64,000 nucleotides of DNA from NCBI RefSeq assembly GCF_900129965.1, contig NZ_FQXM01000023.1:1-64000 (forward strand), in the 5' to 3' direction. Position numbers and translations under genes: made by a program. The notes under the pieces are model-generated. The model saw only the letters and a list, made by a program, of their open reading frames with translations, was not told the DNA's origin and ran no database searches. Source of the DNA: Clostridium grantii DSM 8605. Lineage in GTDB: Bacteria > Bacillota > Clostridia > Clostridiales > Clostridiaceae. This document shows, piece after piece, positions 16,271 through 25,865 of this stretch. Position 1 is the stretch's first letter, and each line of letters begins with the position of its first letter.

Positions 16271-17122
16271 ATGATGAAGACATTTTTGAAGAATAAACTG
16301 ACAGTAACTGTACTTGTACTGTCAGTTACCTTTTTATGTAGCATAGTTTATACAAGAAATAATGGTAATAAAAACTTTATAGAAAATGGTATTGGAGCCT
16401 TTATCAATCCGGTGCAGGGTTTTATTTACAATATAAACAGTGGCATAATTACTAATTTTCAATTTGTTGTTAATTTCAATGAAGTAAAAGCTGAAAATGA
16501 ATTATTAAGAAAAGAAAATAGTGTTTTAAAAGAGAAAGAAAAGAAATATGATTCTCTTGCAAATGAAAATAAGAATTTAAAAAAAATGTTTAATTTTGCA
16601 GAACAAAGAGATGAATTTAACTACATTGGATGCGATATAATTGGGAAGAGCGGAGAAAATTGGCTGGATGGATTTGTAATAAATAAAGGAGTTAATGATA
16701 ATTTAGCTAAAGGTATGGTGGTAATTACAGTAGATGGACTAGTTGGTCAGATAAATTCAGTTGGAACTAATTGGGCCATAGTTGAAACTTTAATAAATGA
16801 AAATATAGCTGTTGCGGCTTTGATAGATAGCACAAGAGAAACTGATTCCATTGTTAAGGGATATAGAGAAAATAGTGATGATTTACTAGCTAAGCTGTAT
16901 TATTTGCCTATGGATTCTCAAGTGGCCATAAATGATATTGTTTCTACTTCAGGACTTGGAGGAGTTTATCCTAAAGATATAATAATTGGCAAGGTTATTA
17001 GTATAGAAGATGACAAAAGCAAACTTCTGAAGAACGCATTAATTGAGCCAGCTGTAGATTTTAATAAACTTGAAGAGATTTTTGTGGTTGTTCCAAAGGA
17101 AACAAGGAATATAGAATATTAA
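16271..17122 (+). CDS. mreC: rod-shape protein MreC
   Basis: A 283-aa single-pass protein: TM about 10-28, a coiled coil about 72-103 (ENELLRKENSVLKEKEKK), then the extracellular beta-barrel domain with GWVINKGVND-like text (DGFVINKGVNDNLAKGMVV) and GVYPKDIIIGKV. It scaffolds PBP2 and RodA outside the membrane. It follows mreB by 7 bp with a weak ribosome site, so it probably depends on coupling. A perfect 11-bp hairpin lies inside its first codons. Confidence 0.95.
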   Translation: MMKTFLKNKLTVTVLVLSVTFLCSIVYTRNNGNKNFIENGIGAFINPVQGFIYNINSGIITNFQFVVNFNEVKAENELLRKENSVLKEKEKKYDSLANENKNLKKMFNFAEQRDEFNYIGCDIIGKSGENWLDGFVINKGVNDNLAKGMVVITVDGLVGQINSVGTNWAIVETLINENIAVAALIDSTRETDSIVKGYRENSDDLLAKLYYLPMDSQVAINDIVSTSGLGGVYPKDIIIGKVISIEDDKSKLLKNALIEPAVDFNKLEEIFVVVPKETRNIEY

Positions 17123-17131
17123 GGTGATGGG

Positions 17132-17638
17132 ATGAAAAAAAAAATTATTATAGTTTTGATTTGCTTTTTATTATTTATTTTAGATAATTCATTAATGCCC
17201 TTTTTAGCTATAAAAGGGGTTTATCCAAGTTTGTTATTTTCTTTTGCTTTATCTTATGCAATTATATATGAAAAATGGGAAGCTTTAACCATAGGAGTTT
17301 TTACTGGATTATTACAGGATATCTATTTTACTAATGCATTTGGAATAAATTTATTAACTAATATGCTGATGTGTATTGTTGCTTCAAATGTAGGCGCTTT
17401 AATTTATAAGGATAAGAGTATAATACCTATTATAACTAATTTTTCTTTATCTCTTGTTAAAGGTGTTTTAGTGGTTATTCTTTTATTTATTATAAATCAA
17501 AAAACGGATAATACTTTGATTGTATACAGGAGTGTATATACAGGTATGGTGGCTGTTTTTATGTATAACTTTATTTTTAAGCTAAGTCAAAAGAATTTTA
17601 TGACTAAGGATTGGAATATAAAGAAGAGAGGATTTTAA
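17132..17638 (+). CDS. mreD: rod-shape protein MreD
   Basis: A 168-aa membrane protein with about five hydrophobic segments, beginning IIIVLICFLLFILDNSLMP. The family features YPSLLFSFALSYAI and GLLQDIYFTNAFGINLL are present. It works with MreC and RodA in the elongasome. Ribosome site AAGGTGATGGG; its stop codon abuts the ATG of the PBP2 gene. Confidence 0.93.
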   Translation: MKKKIIIVLICFLLFILDNSLMPFLAIKGVYPSLLFSFALSYAIIYEKWEALTIGVFTGLLQDIYFTNAFGINLLTNMLMCIVASNVGALIYKDKSIIPIITNFSLSLVKGVLVVILLFIINQKTDNTLIVYRSVYTGMVAVFMYNFIFKLSQKNFMTKDWNIKKRGF

Positions 17639-20600
17639 ATGAAGAAAACAAAAGGTAAAAAAAATTATAGATATTTTTCGTTTGGAATTGTAGTGGTAAT
17701 AATTTTCGTGGTTATAATTTCAAGACTGGTTTTTCTACAATTAGTTCGAGGGGATGAATATAGAGAGCAAGCAATTAATAGAATAAATAGGGAGATTCAG
17801 CAGGATGCACCTAGAGGATCTATATTAGATCGAAATGGCATTGTTCTTGCAGAAGATAAGCAAGGATATTCTATTACATTTACTGAAACAGAGGAAAGTA
17901 AAGAAAATATTTTTGAGACTATGGAACTTTTATTTGGTGTTCTAAATGAACATAATATTAAAATAGAAGATTCTTTGGCGTTAAAAGTTAATCCTCTTAG
18001 ATTTGAATTTAACAGCACTAATCCTGATACAATTAAGGCCAGAGAACTACGTTTTAAAAAAGACAGAGGAATAGATGATTTTATTGTTAAAAGTGGATTG
18101 ATTGAAGGTAAAACAAATATAAAAGATTTAACAGATGAAGAAGAAAAAATAGTAGATAAAGCAGTTTTGGAGTTTTCAACAGAAGATACCTACCAATTTA
18201 TGTTAGAACTTTATGGCATAGAGTATGTGGAAAAGAAAGAAGCATACAAAAATTTATATGATGAGTTATCTACAAATTATGTAACTATATTAAATGAACT
18301 GTTAGAAAAATACCAAATAAACAATGTAGATAATGAAGAAAAAATGAATAATTTATTTCGTGCATTATATAATAATGGAAAAGATACAGAATTAATAAAA
18401 TTATTGGATGAATACTCTATTGAGAATGTTACTTTGAGTGATGAAGTTAAAAGAGAATACTTATTAGTAAAAGATGGATTAAAAATGAATAGTTATAGTG
18501 GAAGTAAGAGTGTAACTATTGCAAGCAATATAGATAAAGAAACTGCGCTTATTATCAATCAAATGTATGCTGATTTACCTGGAATAGTGGTGGATGTTGA
18601 TATGAATAGGATATATCCATATGGCGAAATGGCCTCAAGTGCAATTGGATATTTATCTAAGATAAGCCCTTTGAAGGAAACGGAGTATGAAGAAAAAGGG
18701 TATGATGCAAATTCTGATTATATTGGAGCAGCAGGTATAGAGGGAGCTCTTGAATCTACTCTTAAAGGAGAAAAAGGCGTTGTTTTTGCGGAAATAAATA
18801 AGCAAGGAAGAATAGTAAAAGAAATTGCAGAAAAACCAGCTTATCCTGGTAATGATGTAAAACTAACTATAGATATGAATCTACAGACAGTGGCAGAAAA
18901 AGCTTTGGAAGAAGCACTTACTGTTCAACAAGGAGCGGGAACTCATGGGTCAGATAATGTTGACACTACAAATGCTACTAGAGGAGCAGCGGTAGTTATT
19001 GATGTAAATACAGGGAAGATATTAGCTATGGTTAGTAAACCTGGATATGATCCTAATATTTTATCAACGGCGGGTATGTTAACTCCAGAATTACAACAAA
19101 AGTATTTTAATCCAGATTTAGAGGCTTTGGGCACTGAATATGTAACTAATTTACTAAAGAGAAGTTCTGCAGCAAGAGAGGTTTACAATGGTAATGAAGT
19201 ATCTGAAATTGTAAATAAATTATTCCCAGTAGATGAAAGTATAGAAGACAATGATAGTATTAGGCAAGATAAATTTGATATATTTCCTAAATACTTATTC
19301 AATTATGCTACGCAAGCATTGACGCCGCCAGGTTCTACTTTTAAACCATTGATGTCAATAGCTGCATTAGAGGAAAATGTTGTGTCGCCTAATGAAACTA
19401 TAAGGGATGGTCATTATTATCTTAAATATTATGCGGATAAAACCGCAAAGAAAAATACAAGTTTACATTCTGGTCAATCTTTTAATATTTATGATGCTTT
19501 AAAGGTTTCAAACAACTGGTTTTTTTATGAAATGGGCAGTAGATTATATGAAAAATATAAGAATGATGAAGATTTAAATAATGGTATAGATGCTATTGCA
19601 AAATGGGCTTGGCAATTTGGGTTGGGGGTTCCGCAAGGAGGTTCACCTTATACAGGAATAGAGATTTCGGAAAAATTTGGTCAAGTTTATAATTATGCAA
19701 GTAATAAAAAAACTATGGAAGCTATTTATATAAAAACTCTATATGATACTAATTTGATTCAAGGTCGAAGTATGGAATCTGGTGATCCCACATTTATTGG
19801 GGTTAACCTAAATGTGGATAGTAATGATGACGAAAAAATTATTGAGATAAAAGATGAAATAAAGAATTATGTAGCAGAAAAAATAAATGACGAAGGAACA
19901 TTAAAAGAATTAAATGGAGAGAAAAGCTCCGTAAAAAAGAATATTGAAAAATTATTAACGGACTTAATAAAGATTGATAATGAATTTAAAGGCTTTTATG
20001 ATAAAGAAAAAGCTACTAATGATGATTTTGATAAAATGGTTGCAACTCAATTTGATTATATATCATCAGCTATATTTTCATCTATTTACAATGCTAGATC
20101 TGAAATAAGCAATTCAAATAATTTAATCAGTGCTTCTATTGGTCAAGGAACTAATCAATTCACCCCTCTTCAACTGGCTATTTACACAGCAGCTATAGCT
20201 AATGGAGGAACCAGATATGAAGTATCTTTAGTTGATAGTATAATTAATCCACAAGGAGAAACAATTAAAGAGTTTCAACCAAAGGTACTAAATAAAATTG
20301 ATATAGGTGAGTCTACTTTGAACGAAGTTAAAGAAGGTATGAGAAGAGTAGATGGAGAAGAACGTGGAACAGCCTACAGTGTTTTTAATAACTTTCCTAT
20401 TGAAACAGCAGGGAAAACTGGGTCTGCAACCTTTGCTTCATATCAAGAAAAAATAGGAAGAACTGCTTATGGGGTATATGTGGGATTTGCACCACTTGAA
20501 AATCCAGAAATAGCAATTTCGGTTGTTATTTTCGACGGGGGTCACGGTGGTGAAATTGCAGGAATTGCAAAAGCTGTTTATGAAGAATACTTTAAGGAAA

Positions 20601-20749
20601 CTTTAAAGACACAATATCCAGGGTATGTTCCTACTTATAATTATACAAATTCCACAAATGGAACAGCTCAAAATGAAAATACAGAAGCGAACAATAACCT
20701 TGAGGTGAATTATGATAATGGTTCAACTAGAATTATAAGTGAAGATTAG
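17639..20749 (+). CDS. penicillin-binding protein 2, enlarged class B transpeptidase
   Basis: A class B transpeptidase of the elongasome (PBP2/MrdA type) that crosslinks peptidoglycan. TM about 11-33, then the dimerisation domain (DAPRGSILDRNGIVLAEDKQ). The transpeptidase motifs are intact: S566TFK, S624NN and K926TG. At 1036 aa it far exceeds the usual 600-700. About 190 extra residues (roughly 125-310) sit in the N-terminal domain, and there are further inserts between the SxN and KTG motifs (about 690-820, charged). The C-terminus is a long Asn/Thr-rich tail. Enlarged PBP2 next to mreD is typical of Clostridia. Confidence 0.95.
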   Translation: MKKTKGKKNYRYFSFGIVVVIIFVVIISRLVFLQLVRGDEYREQAINRINREIQQDAPRGSILDRNGIVLAEDKQGYSITFTETEESKENIFETMELLFGVLNEHNIKIEDSLALKVNPLRFEFNSTNPDTIKARELRFKKDRGIDDFIVKSGLIEGKTNIKDLTDEEEKIVDKAVLEFSTEDTYQFMLELYGIEYVEKKEAYKNLYDELSTNYVTILNELLEKYQINNVDNEEKMNNLFRALYNNGKDTELIKLLDEYSIENVTLSDEVKREYLLVKDGLKMNSYSGSKSVTIASNIDKETALIINQMYADLPGIVVDVDMNRIYPYGEMASSAIGYLSKISPLKETEYEEKGYDANSDYIGAAGIEGALESTLKGEKGVVFAEINKQGRIVKEIAEKPAYPGNDVKLTIDMNLQTVAEKALEEALTVQQGAGTHGSDNVDTTNATRGAAVVIDVNTGKILAMVSKPGYDPNILSTAGMLTPELQQKYFNPDLEALGTEYVTNLLKRSSAAREVYNGNEVSEIVNKLFPVDESIEDNDSIRQDKFDIFPKYLFNYATQALTPPGSTFKPLMSIAALEENVVSPNETIRDGHYYLKYYADKTAKKNTSLHSGQSFNIYDALKVSNNWFFYEMGSRLYEKYKNDEDLNNGIDAIAKWAWQFGLGVPQGGSPYTGIEISEKFGQVYNYASNKKTMEAIYIKTLYDTNLIQGRSMESGDPTFIGVNLNVDSNDDEKIIEIKDEIKNYVAEKINDEGTLKELNGEKSSVKKNIEKLLTDLIKIDNEFKGFYDKEKATNDDFDKMVATQFDYISSAIFSSIYNARSEISNSNNLISASIGQGTNQFTPLQLAIYTAAIANGGTRYEVSLVDSIINPQGETIKEFQPKVLNKIDIGESTLNEVKEGMRRVDGEERGTAYSVFNNFPIETAGKTGSATFASYQEKIGRTAYGVYVGFAPLENPEIAISVVIFDGGHGGEIAGIAKAVYEEYFKETLKTQYPGYVPTYNYTNSTNGTAQNENTEANNNLEVNYDNGSTRIISED

Positions 20750-20753
20750 AAAT

Positions 20754-20790
20754 AAAAACTCCTAAAGAATTATTTTAGGGGTTTTTATTT
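20754..20790 (+). terminator. intrinsic terminator after pbp2
   Basis: AAAAACTCCTAAA / TTTTAGGGGTTTTT hairpin with a six-base loop and T tail. It separates the mre/pbp2 unit from minCDE. The following 165 bp are very AT-rich, with no confident promoter boxes. Confidence 0.88.
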
Positions 20791-20957
20791 TGAATAATAC
20801 CCTTAAATTTCAAATTAAAACAAAATAAGAAAAAAATACTCCCTAAGATTAATAAAATTATATAAATTTCATTAAAATTTTTAAAAAATTCGATTTTGTT
20901 GAAGGAAAAAAGAGATTTATGTTGAAATTATAACATAGGGCGTATTGGAGGATTTCT

Positions 20958-21587
20958 ATGGTAAATGATGGATTGATAATCAAAGGAAATAAAGATGGAT
21001 TAAACGCTGTTATTGATATGAACAAATTCAAAGATTTTGATGATATGATGAATTTTTTGAGAACTAAGCTTTCTAATGGTAAAAGATTCTATAAGGATGC
21101 CACTTTTGTCATTACAATTGATTTGAATTTAATAAATGAAAGAAATGTATCAAAATTGAAAGAAATGCTATTTAATGATTTTCTTATAAAAGAGTGTATT
21201 TTGGATGATTCCAAGGAGAAAACCAAAAAGAGTTTTTCAGGAATTTATGAAGGTAGAACCAAATTTATAAGAAATTCTATAAGAAGCGGTCAAACGATAA
21301 ATTATAGTGGAAATTTAGTTATCATTGGAGATGTAAGTCCAGGTGCAGAAATTTTTGCAGGTGGGAATGTTTTTGTTTTTGGGAGTTTGAAAGGAAATGT
21401 TCATGCAGGGGTTAATGGTTCAAAGAAGTCTGTTGTAGGAGCCTTTGTTTTACAACCTCAATTACTAGAAATTTCGGGGGTATTAACTATATCACCGGAT
21501 GGAGAGAAGCCCAAATATCCAGAGATTGCAAAGATAAAAGGGGATACAATTGTTGTAGAACCTTATTTGCCTGATAAATACTTTTAA
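20958..21587 (+). CDS. minC: septum-site inhibitor MinC
   Basis: MinC blocks FtsZ assembly away from mid-cell. It is 209 aa long. An N-terminal FtsZ-interacting domain (about 1-105) is joined to the C-terminal beta-helix (IRSGQTINYSGNLVIIGDVS, GAEIFAGGNVFVFGSLKGNV, HAG), which binds MinD and dimerises. Ribosome site TTGGAGGA. minD follows after 15 bp. Confidence 0.96.
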   Translation: MVNDGLIIKGNKDGLNAVIDMNKFKDFDDMMNFLRTKLSNGKRFYKDATFVITIDLNLINERNVSKLKEMLFNDFLIKECILDDSKEKTKKSFSGIYEGRTKFIRNSIRSGQTINYSGNLVIIGDVSPGAEIFAGGNVFVFGSLKGNVHAGVNGSKKSVVGAFVLQPQLLEISGVLTISPDGEKPKYPEIAKIKGDTIVVEPYLPDKYF

Positions 21588-21602
21588 ACGGAGGGAATGT
21601 CA

Positions 21603-22397
21603 ATGAGTGAAGCAATAGTTATAACATCAGGAAAAGGTGGGGTTGGTAAAACAACAACCACTGCAAACTTAGGAACGGCCTTAGCGAAATTGGGCAATAA
21701 AGTAGTGGTTATAGATGGGGATACAGGTCTTAGAAACTTAGATGTTTTGATGGGCTTAGAAAATAGAATTGTTTTTACACTATTAGATGTTATTGAAGGT
21801 AGATGTAGATTGAATCAAGCTCTTATTAAAGACAAAAGAGTAAAAGAATTATACTTATTACCAACAGCCCAAACAAGAGATAAAACTGATGTAAGCTCTG
21901 ATAAAATGTTAGAGCTAGTAAATGAATTGAAAAAAGACTTTGATTATGTAATAATTGATTGCCCAGCTGGTATAGAGCAAGGCTTTGAAAACGCAGTTAT
22001 TGGTGCTGATAGAGCTCTAATTGTTGTTAATCCAGAAGTTACGTCTGTAAGGGATGCAGATAGAGTTATAGGAAAGTTAGATGCTAAAGGGTTAGCAAAT
22101 CATCAATTAATTGTAAATAGACTTGACTATAGAATGGTTAAAAAAGGTGAAATGCTAGATGTAAGTGATATAATTGATTCTCTTGCCATTAAATTGATTG
22201 GGGTAGTTCCAACAGATGAGCAAATAACAGTAGCAACAAATAAAGGGGAACCTGTAGTTTTAAATGAAAAGGCAAATGCGGGAATAGCATTTAATAATAT
22301 TGCTAGAAGAGTTGTTGGAGAAGAAGTTCCTTTTATGCCTTTACAAGGTTCGGATTCAGCATTTGTAGCAGCATTTAAGAAGATTTTCAAATCATAA
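21603..22397 (+). CDS. minD: septum-site ATPase MinD
   Basis: This 264-aa ParA-type ATPase recruits MinC to the membrane. The deviant Walker A GKGGVGKTTTTANLGTAL, the DxxPAG Walker B region (YVIIDCPAGIEQG) and a C-terminal amphipathic helix (VAAFKKIFK) that serves as membrane-targeting sequence are all present. ATG 21603 is 7 bp after GGAGGG; the ATG at 21597 is too close to it. Confidence 0.97.
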   Translation: MSEAIVITSGKGGVGKTTTTANLGTALAKLGNKVVVIDGDTGLRNLDVLMGLENRIVFTLLDVIEGRCRLNQALIKDKRVKELYLLPTAQTRDKTDVSSDKMLELVNELKKDFDYVIIDCPAGIEQGFENAVIGADRALIVVNPEVTSVRDADRVIGKLDAKGLANHQLIVNRLDYRMVKKGEMLDVSDIIDSLAIKLIGVVPTDEQITVATNKGEPVVLNEKANAGIAFNNIARRVVGEEVPFMPLQGSDSAFVAAFKKIFKS

Positions 22398-22442
22398 ATA
22401 AATAGTGGAAAGTAACATAAGCATAAACTTGAGGAGGCTATG

Positions 22443-22715
22443 ATGGAGCTGTTTAAAGTATTTTCTAATAAAAATTCAAAAGATGTGGCAAGAGATAGGC
22501 TTAAACTTATTCTTATTCATGACAGAGCAAAAATATCTCCTGCTGTTTTGGAAATGATGAAAAAGGATATATTAGAGGTAATAGAAAAATATGTAGTGAT
22601 TGATAATGAGGAAGTAGAAGTAAAACTTGCAAGTATGGAAGAGTTAGAAGAGTGTTTTCCAGCATTAATTGCAAGCATACCAATAAAAGAAATGAAACTA
22701 TTAGAAGGTAAATAA
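22443..22715 (+). CDS. minE: MinE topological specificity factor
   Basis: The 90-aa product stimulates MinD ATPase and drives Min oscillation. An N-terminal membrane-binding segment (MELFKVFS) is followed by the MinD-contact region RDRLKLILIHDRAKISPAVLE and a beta/alpha dimer domain. ATG 22443 has better spacing from AGGAGG than ATG 22440. MinE rather than DivIVA-only control is characteristic of Clostridia. Confidence 0.94.
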   Translation: MELFKVFSNKNSKDVARDRLKLILIHDRAKISPAVLEMMKKDILEVIEKYVVIDNEEVEVKLASMEELEECFPALIASIPIKEMKLLEGK

Positions 22716-22740
22716 ACCGTAAATTAAATGTAAATATATA

Positions 22741-22768
22741 TTGTATAGTCCCTCTTTTATGATATAAT
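22741..22768 (+). promoter_or_regulatory. promoter upstream of rodA
   Basis: TTGTAT (22741-22746), 16-bp spacer, TATAAT (22763-22768), 24 bp before the start codon. Confidence 0.6.
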
Positions 22769-22792
22769 CAAATTTATATTGGAGGGATTTAT

Positions 22793-23902
22793 TTGTTTGA
22801 GAAATTAACCATAAATAAAAAATTAAGAAGCCATTTAGACTTTGTGCTAATAACTGTGACAATAATTATAGTTTTATTTGGATGCTTAAATATTAACAGT
22901 GCTTTAAAAACAATGTATTATGCAAAATTGCAATTTAATTGGTTATTGCTGAGTTTAGCAGTGGTTTATTTTACGCTACTAGTTGATTATAAGTTGATTA
23001 AAAACTATGTTCCAATTATATATTGGACTGGAGTTTTTTTGTTGGTTCTTAATGATTTTGTTTTAGGAAAAACAACAAAAGGTGCAACAGCTTGGATAAG
23101 TATTGGATCTAGGGCTATTCAACCTTCTGAATTTGCAAAATTAGGCATGATTTTAATGTTAGCCTTACTGCTAGAACAAATGGAAGGAAAAATAAATGAA
23201 CCAAAAAACTTTTTTAAATTAGTTTTTTACGCTTTTATTCCAATGTCTTTAATAGTAATTCAACCAGATATGGGTATGACTATGGTAAGTTTTTTTATTG
23301 TGTTAGGAATATTCTTTATTTTTGGTTTGGATTTGAAGGTTATAATTGGTGGATTTGTAGGAATAATTGGACTAGTACTTGCTCTTTGGAATTCTTCTAT
23401 TATGCCTGCATATTGGAAAACTAGGTTAACATCTTTCTTAACTCCAGAGGAATTTAGCCAAGGAGCTACTTTTCAATTACAACAGTCTTTGATTGGAATA
23501 GGTTCAGGAAAGTTGTTTGGTGAAGGCTATGGCCAAGGAGTTCAATTAGAAGGTAATCTTATCCCAGAAGCATTTACAGATTTTATATTTGCCGTTGTAG
23601 CAGAAGAGTGGGGGTTTATAGGTACTTTATTCCTTCTTACTTTATATGGAATTCTAATTTATAGAATGATAAAAATAGCTAAGGAATCTGGAGATTTATT
23701 TGGATCAGTTGTAGCTATAGGGGTGGTTTCGACTTTTGTTTTTTCTTTAATACAAAATATAGGTATGACAATTGGTTTAATGCCAGTTACTGGAATTACT
23801 TTGCCGTTAATGAGTTATGGGGGAAGTTCTTTATTGTCAAATTATATTGGAATTGCATTGGTTCTGAACATTGGAATGAGAAGGAAAAAAATAATATTCT
23901 AG
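22793..23902 (+). CDS. rodA: SEDS peptidoglycan polymerase RodA
   Basis: A 369-aa membrane glycosyltransferase (about ten TM segments) that polymerises lipid II with a class B PBP. SEDS signatures include AIQPSEFAKLGMILMLA, IVIQPDMGMTMVSF, LIPEAFTDFIFAVVAEEWGF with the conserved catalytic Asp, and GITLPLMSYGGSSLLSNYI. Start TTG 22793 behind GGAGGG. The context with mreBCD, pbp2 and min supports RodA rather than FtsW. Confidence 0.94.
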   Translation: MFEKLTINKKLRSHLDFVLITVTIIIVLFGCLNINSALKTMYYAKLQFNWLLLSLAVVYFTLLVDYKLIKNYVPIIYWTGVFLLVLNDFVLGKTTKGATAWISIGSRAIQPSEFAKLGMILMLALLLEQMEGKINEPKNFFKLVFYAFIPMSLIVIQPDMGMTMVSFFIVLGIFFIFGLDLKVIIGGFVGIIGLVLALWNSSIMPAYWKTRLTSFLTPEEFSQGATFQLQQSLIGIGSGKLFGEGYGQGVQLEGNLIPEAFTDFIFAVVAEEWGFIGTLFLLTLYGILIYRMIKIAKESGDLFGSVVAIGVVSTFVFSLIQNIGMTIGLMPVTGITLPLMSYGGSSLLSNYIGIALVLNIGMRRKKIIF

Positions 23903-23913
23903 GGGGATTAATT

Positions 23914-24291
23914 GTGAAAATTGCTTTAGTAGCACATGATGGAAAAAAAGATGAATTAATTGATTTTGTAAAAAGGTATAAGAATGTTTTTGAACAGCAT
24001 GAATTATTCGCAACTGGAACAACAGGTACAAGAATAAATGAAGCTACAGGACTTAGTATCACTAGATTTTTATCAGGACCTCTTGGAGGAGACCAACAAA
24101 TTGGAGCAGCAGTAGCTACAGGTCAAATGAATATTATTATATTTTTAAGAGATCCATTAACAGCACAACCACACGAACCAGATGTAAGTGCTTTACTAAG
24201 AATATGCGATGTACACTGTGTCCCATTAGCAACAAATTTGGGGTCAGCTGAAGTTGTAGTTAAAGCACTTATAACAACAAGAGAAGTTTAG
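23914..24291 (+). CDS. mgsA: methylglyoxal synthase
   Basis: A 125-aa homohexameric enzyme that converts dihydroxyacetone phosphate to methylglyoxal plus phosphate, relieving sugar-phosphate stress. Motifs: ALVAHDGKKDELIDFV, LFATGTTGTRI, LSGPLGGDQQIGA, FLRDPLTAQPHEPDVSALLR and NLGSAEVVV. GTG start behind GGGGGAT. It is co-transcribed with rodA and followed by a terminator. Confidence 0.97.
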   Translation: MKIALVAHDGKKDELIDFVKRYKNVFEQHELFATGTTGTRINEATGLSITRFLSGPLGGDQQIGAAVATGQMNIIIFLRDPLTAQPHEPDVSALLRICDVHCVPLATNLGSAEVVVKALITTREV

Positions 24292-24293
24292 TT

Positions 24294-24319
24294 AAAGAGC
24301 CTTAGGCTCTTTTTTTATT
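24294..24319 (+). terminator. intrinsic terminator after mgsA
   Basis: AAAGAGCC-TTA-GGCTCTTT followed by T7. Confidence 0.92.
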
Positions 24320-24376
24320 GCATATAAATTGACTTTTCTAAATATATATATATTAGAACTTAAACAGGAGGATTTT

Positions 24377-24877
24377 ATGAGCCACTACAATACTGAATAT
24401 GAAAACTACTATAGAAATTTAACTGGCACCAATACTTTGGAAATAAAAGGTAAAAAAACAAATAATAAATTGCATTTAGGGTCTGGTATAGGAAGTAATA
24501 AATCTATTGGTAAAAGAATTATTCAGGAATTTGCAGGAACTTTAATTTTATTTTTGTTAGTGATAGCAAGTAAATCTTTTTCTACCCCTAGGACTATTTC
24601 TACATATAATTATTGTAAGACAATTGTTAATGAAAGTTATGATTTCAAAGCAATAGAATTGAAGGCACAAGAAATTATAAGTGATCCTTCAAAAATAAAT
24701 ATAACATCTAAAATTGAAATTTGGCTTAATAATTTAAAAAGTAAAACATTAGAAATAGAGCCTATATTGAATAACATAAAGGAAAAGTTCAATTTATCAA
24801 GTGATAGCTTAATTACATATATTGAGTATAAAGAAAATTTATTCTTAGTTATAGGGCTATCGGGGGTTATTAATTGA
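24377..24877 (+). CDS. SpoIVFA-position membrane protein
   Basis: A 166-aa protein starting at ATG 24377 behind AGGAGGA. It has a hydrophilic N-terminal third, one TM (about 55-74, GTLILFLLVIASKSF) and an external helical part. Position directly before a SpoIVFB protease and the 4-bp overlap with it match spoIVFA, which holds SpoIVFB inactive in B. subtilis. It lacks the C-terminal LytM/M23 domain of SpoIVFA, so homology is inferred from context. Confidence 0.65.
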   Translation: MSHYNTEYENYYRNLTGTNTLEIKGKKTNNKLHLGSGIGSNKSIGKRIIQEFAGTLILFLLVIASKSFSTPRTISTYNYCKTIVNESYDFKAIELKAQEIISDPSKINITSKIEIWLNNLKSKTLEIEPILNNIKEKFNLSSDSLITYIEYKENLFLVIGLSGVIN

Positions 24878-25791
24878 TTAAAATAAATAAGCTATTTATA
24901 CCATATATAGTATTACTTATTATATTAGGATTTAAAGGGAGCATGTTTATTTCTTTGTTTTTTGTTATATGTCATGAATATGTTCATTATTTAGCAGCAA
25001 AAAGATATGGATTTAATGGTTTTTATATCGAAATTATGCCCATTGGAACCCTGCTAAAGTTAAAAGATTTAAATGATGCAGAACCTATGGAAGATTTAGT
25101 AATATCATTAGCTGGTCCCATGTTTAATATTTGTTGTGGACTGATTTTTTTTGTAATGAATCATTATTATAAATCAGAATTTTTAATACAACTTTATTTG
25201 ACTAATTTTTCTTTAGGCATCTTTAATCTTATTCCTGCATTCCCTTTGGATGGAGGAAGGATATGTAGAGATATTTTAGCGAGAAGAACAATTTATAAAG
25301 AAGCTAATAGTATAGTAGTAGGGCTAAGTCAAATTATTGGTGTTTCATTTTTATTTGCTTTTTCGTTTTTGATGTTGTTTGAAGTAGATAATTTATCTAT
25401 ATGTGTAATGGGTATATTTATTTTATATGCTTCTTATAAAGAAAAAGAAAGGATTGTTTATATTATTATGGCTGATATTATTAAGAAGAAAGTAAGGTTT
25501 TTAGACAAAGGGTACATTGAAAACAAAAGCATATCCATTAATTATAAGGAAGATTTACTGAAAGCAATGAGTATTTTGGATAAAAATAAGTACAATATAT
25601 TCATTGTATTAGATGATGATATGAAGTATTTTGGAATGATATATGAAGAAGAGGTAATATCTGCTTTAAAATCAAATGGAAATATTTCTATAGAACAGTA
25701 TATTCTTTTGTCAAAAAAAGAAAGTAATGAAGACTTATGTAAACTTTCTGAAAAAGCTATAGAAGAGTGGGAGCAATGGTCTGAAAACTAA
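24874..25791 (+). CDS. spoIVFB: SpoIVFB-type intramembrane metalloprotease
   Basis: A 305-aa site-2 (M50) protease. The zinc motif HEYVH is at residues 34-38, and the second motif NLIPAFPLDGGRI supplies the Asp ligand. About six TM segments are followed by a cytoplasmic CBS domain (about 200-290), as in SpoIVFB, which releases sigma-K during sporulation. TTG start inside the stop of the preceding gene. Location between the min and rplU clusters equals the Bacillus position, which supports the name. Confidence 0.9.
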   Translation: MIKINKLFIPYIVLLIILGFKGSMFISLFFVICHEYVHYLAAKRYGFNGFYIEIMPIGTLLKLKDLNDAEPMEDLVISLAGPMFNICCGLIFFVMNHYYKSEFLIQLYLTNFSLGIFNLIPAFPLDGGRICRDILARRTIYKEANSIVVGLSQIIGVSFLFAFSFLMLFEVDNLSICVMGIFILYASYKEKERIVYIIMADIIKKKVRFLDKGYIENKSISINYKEDLLKAMSILDKNKYNIFIVLDDDMKYFGMIYEEEVISALKSNGNISIEQYILLSKKESNEDLCKLSEKAIEEWEQWSEN

Positions 25792-25865
25792 AAAAGTCTT
25801 TGTTCTTTACTTTTATAAACATTATGATAAAATAAGGAATGTAACTAAACATAGGAGGATGAATA

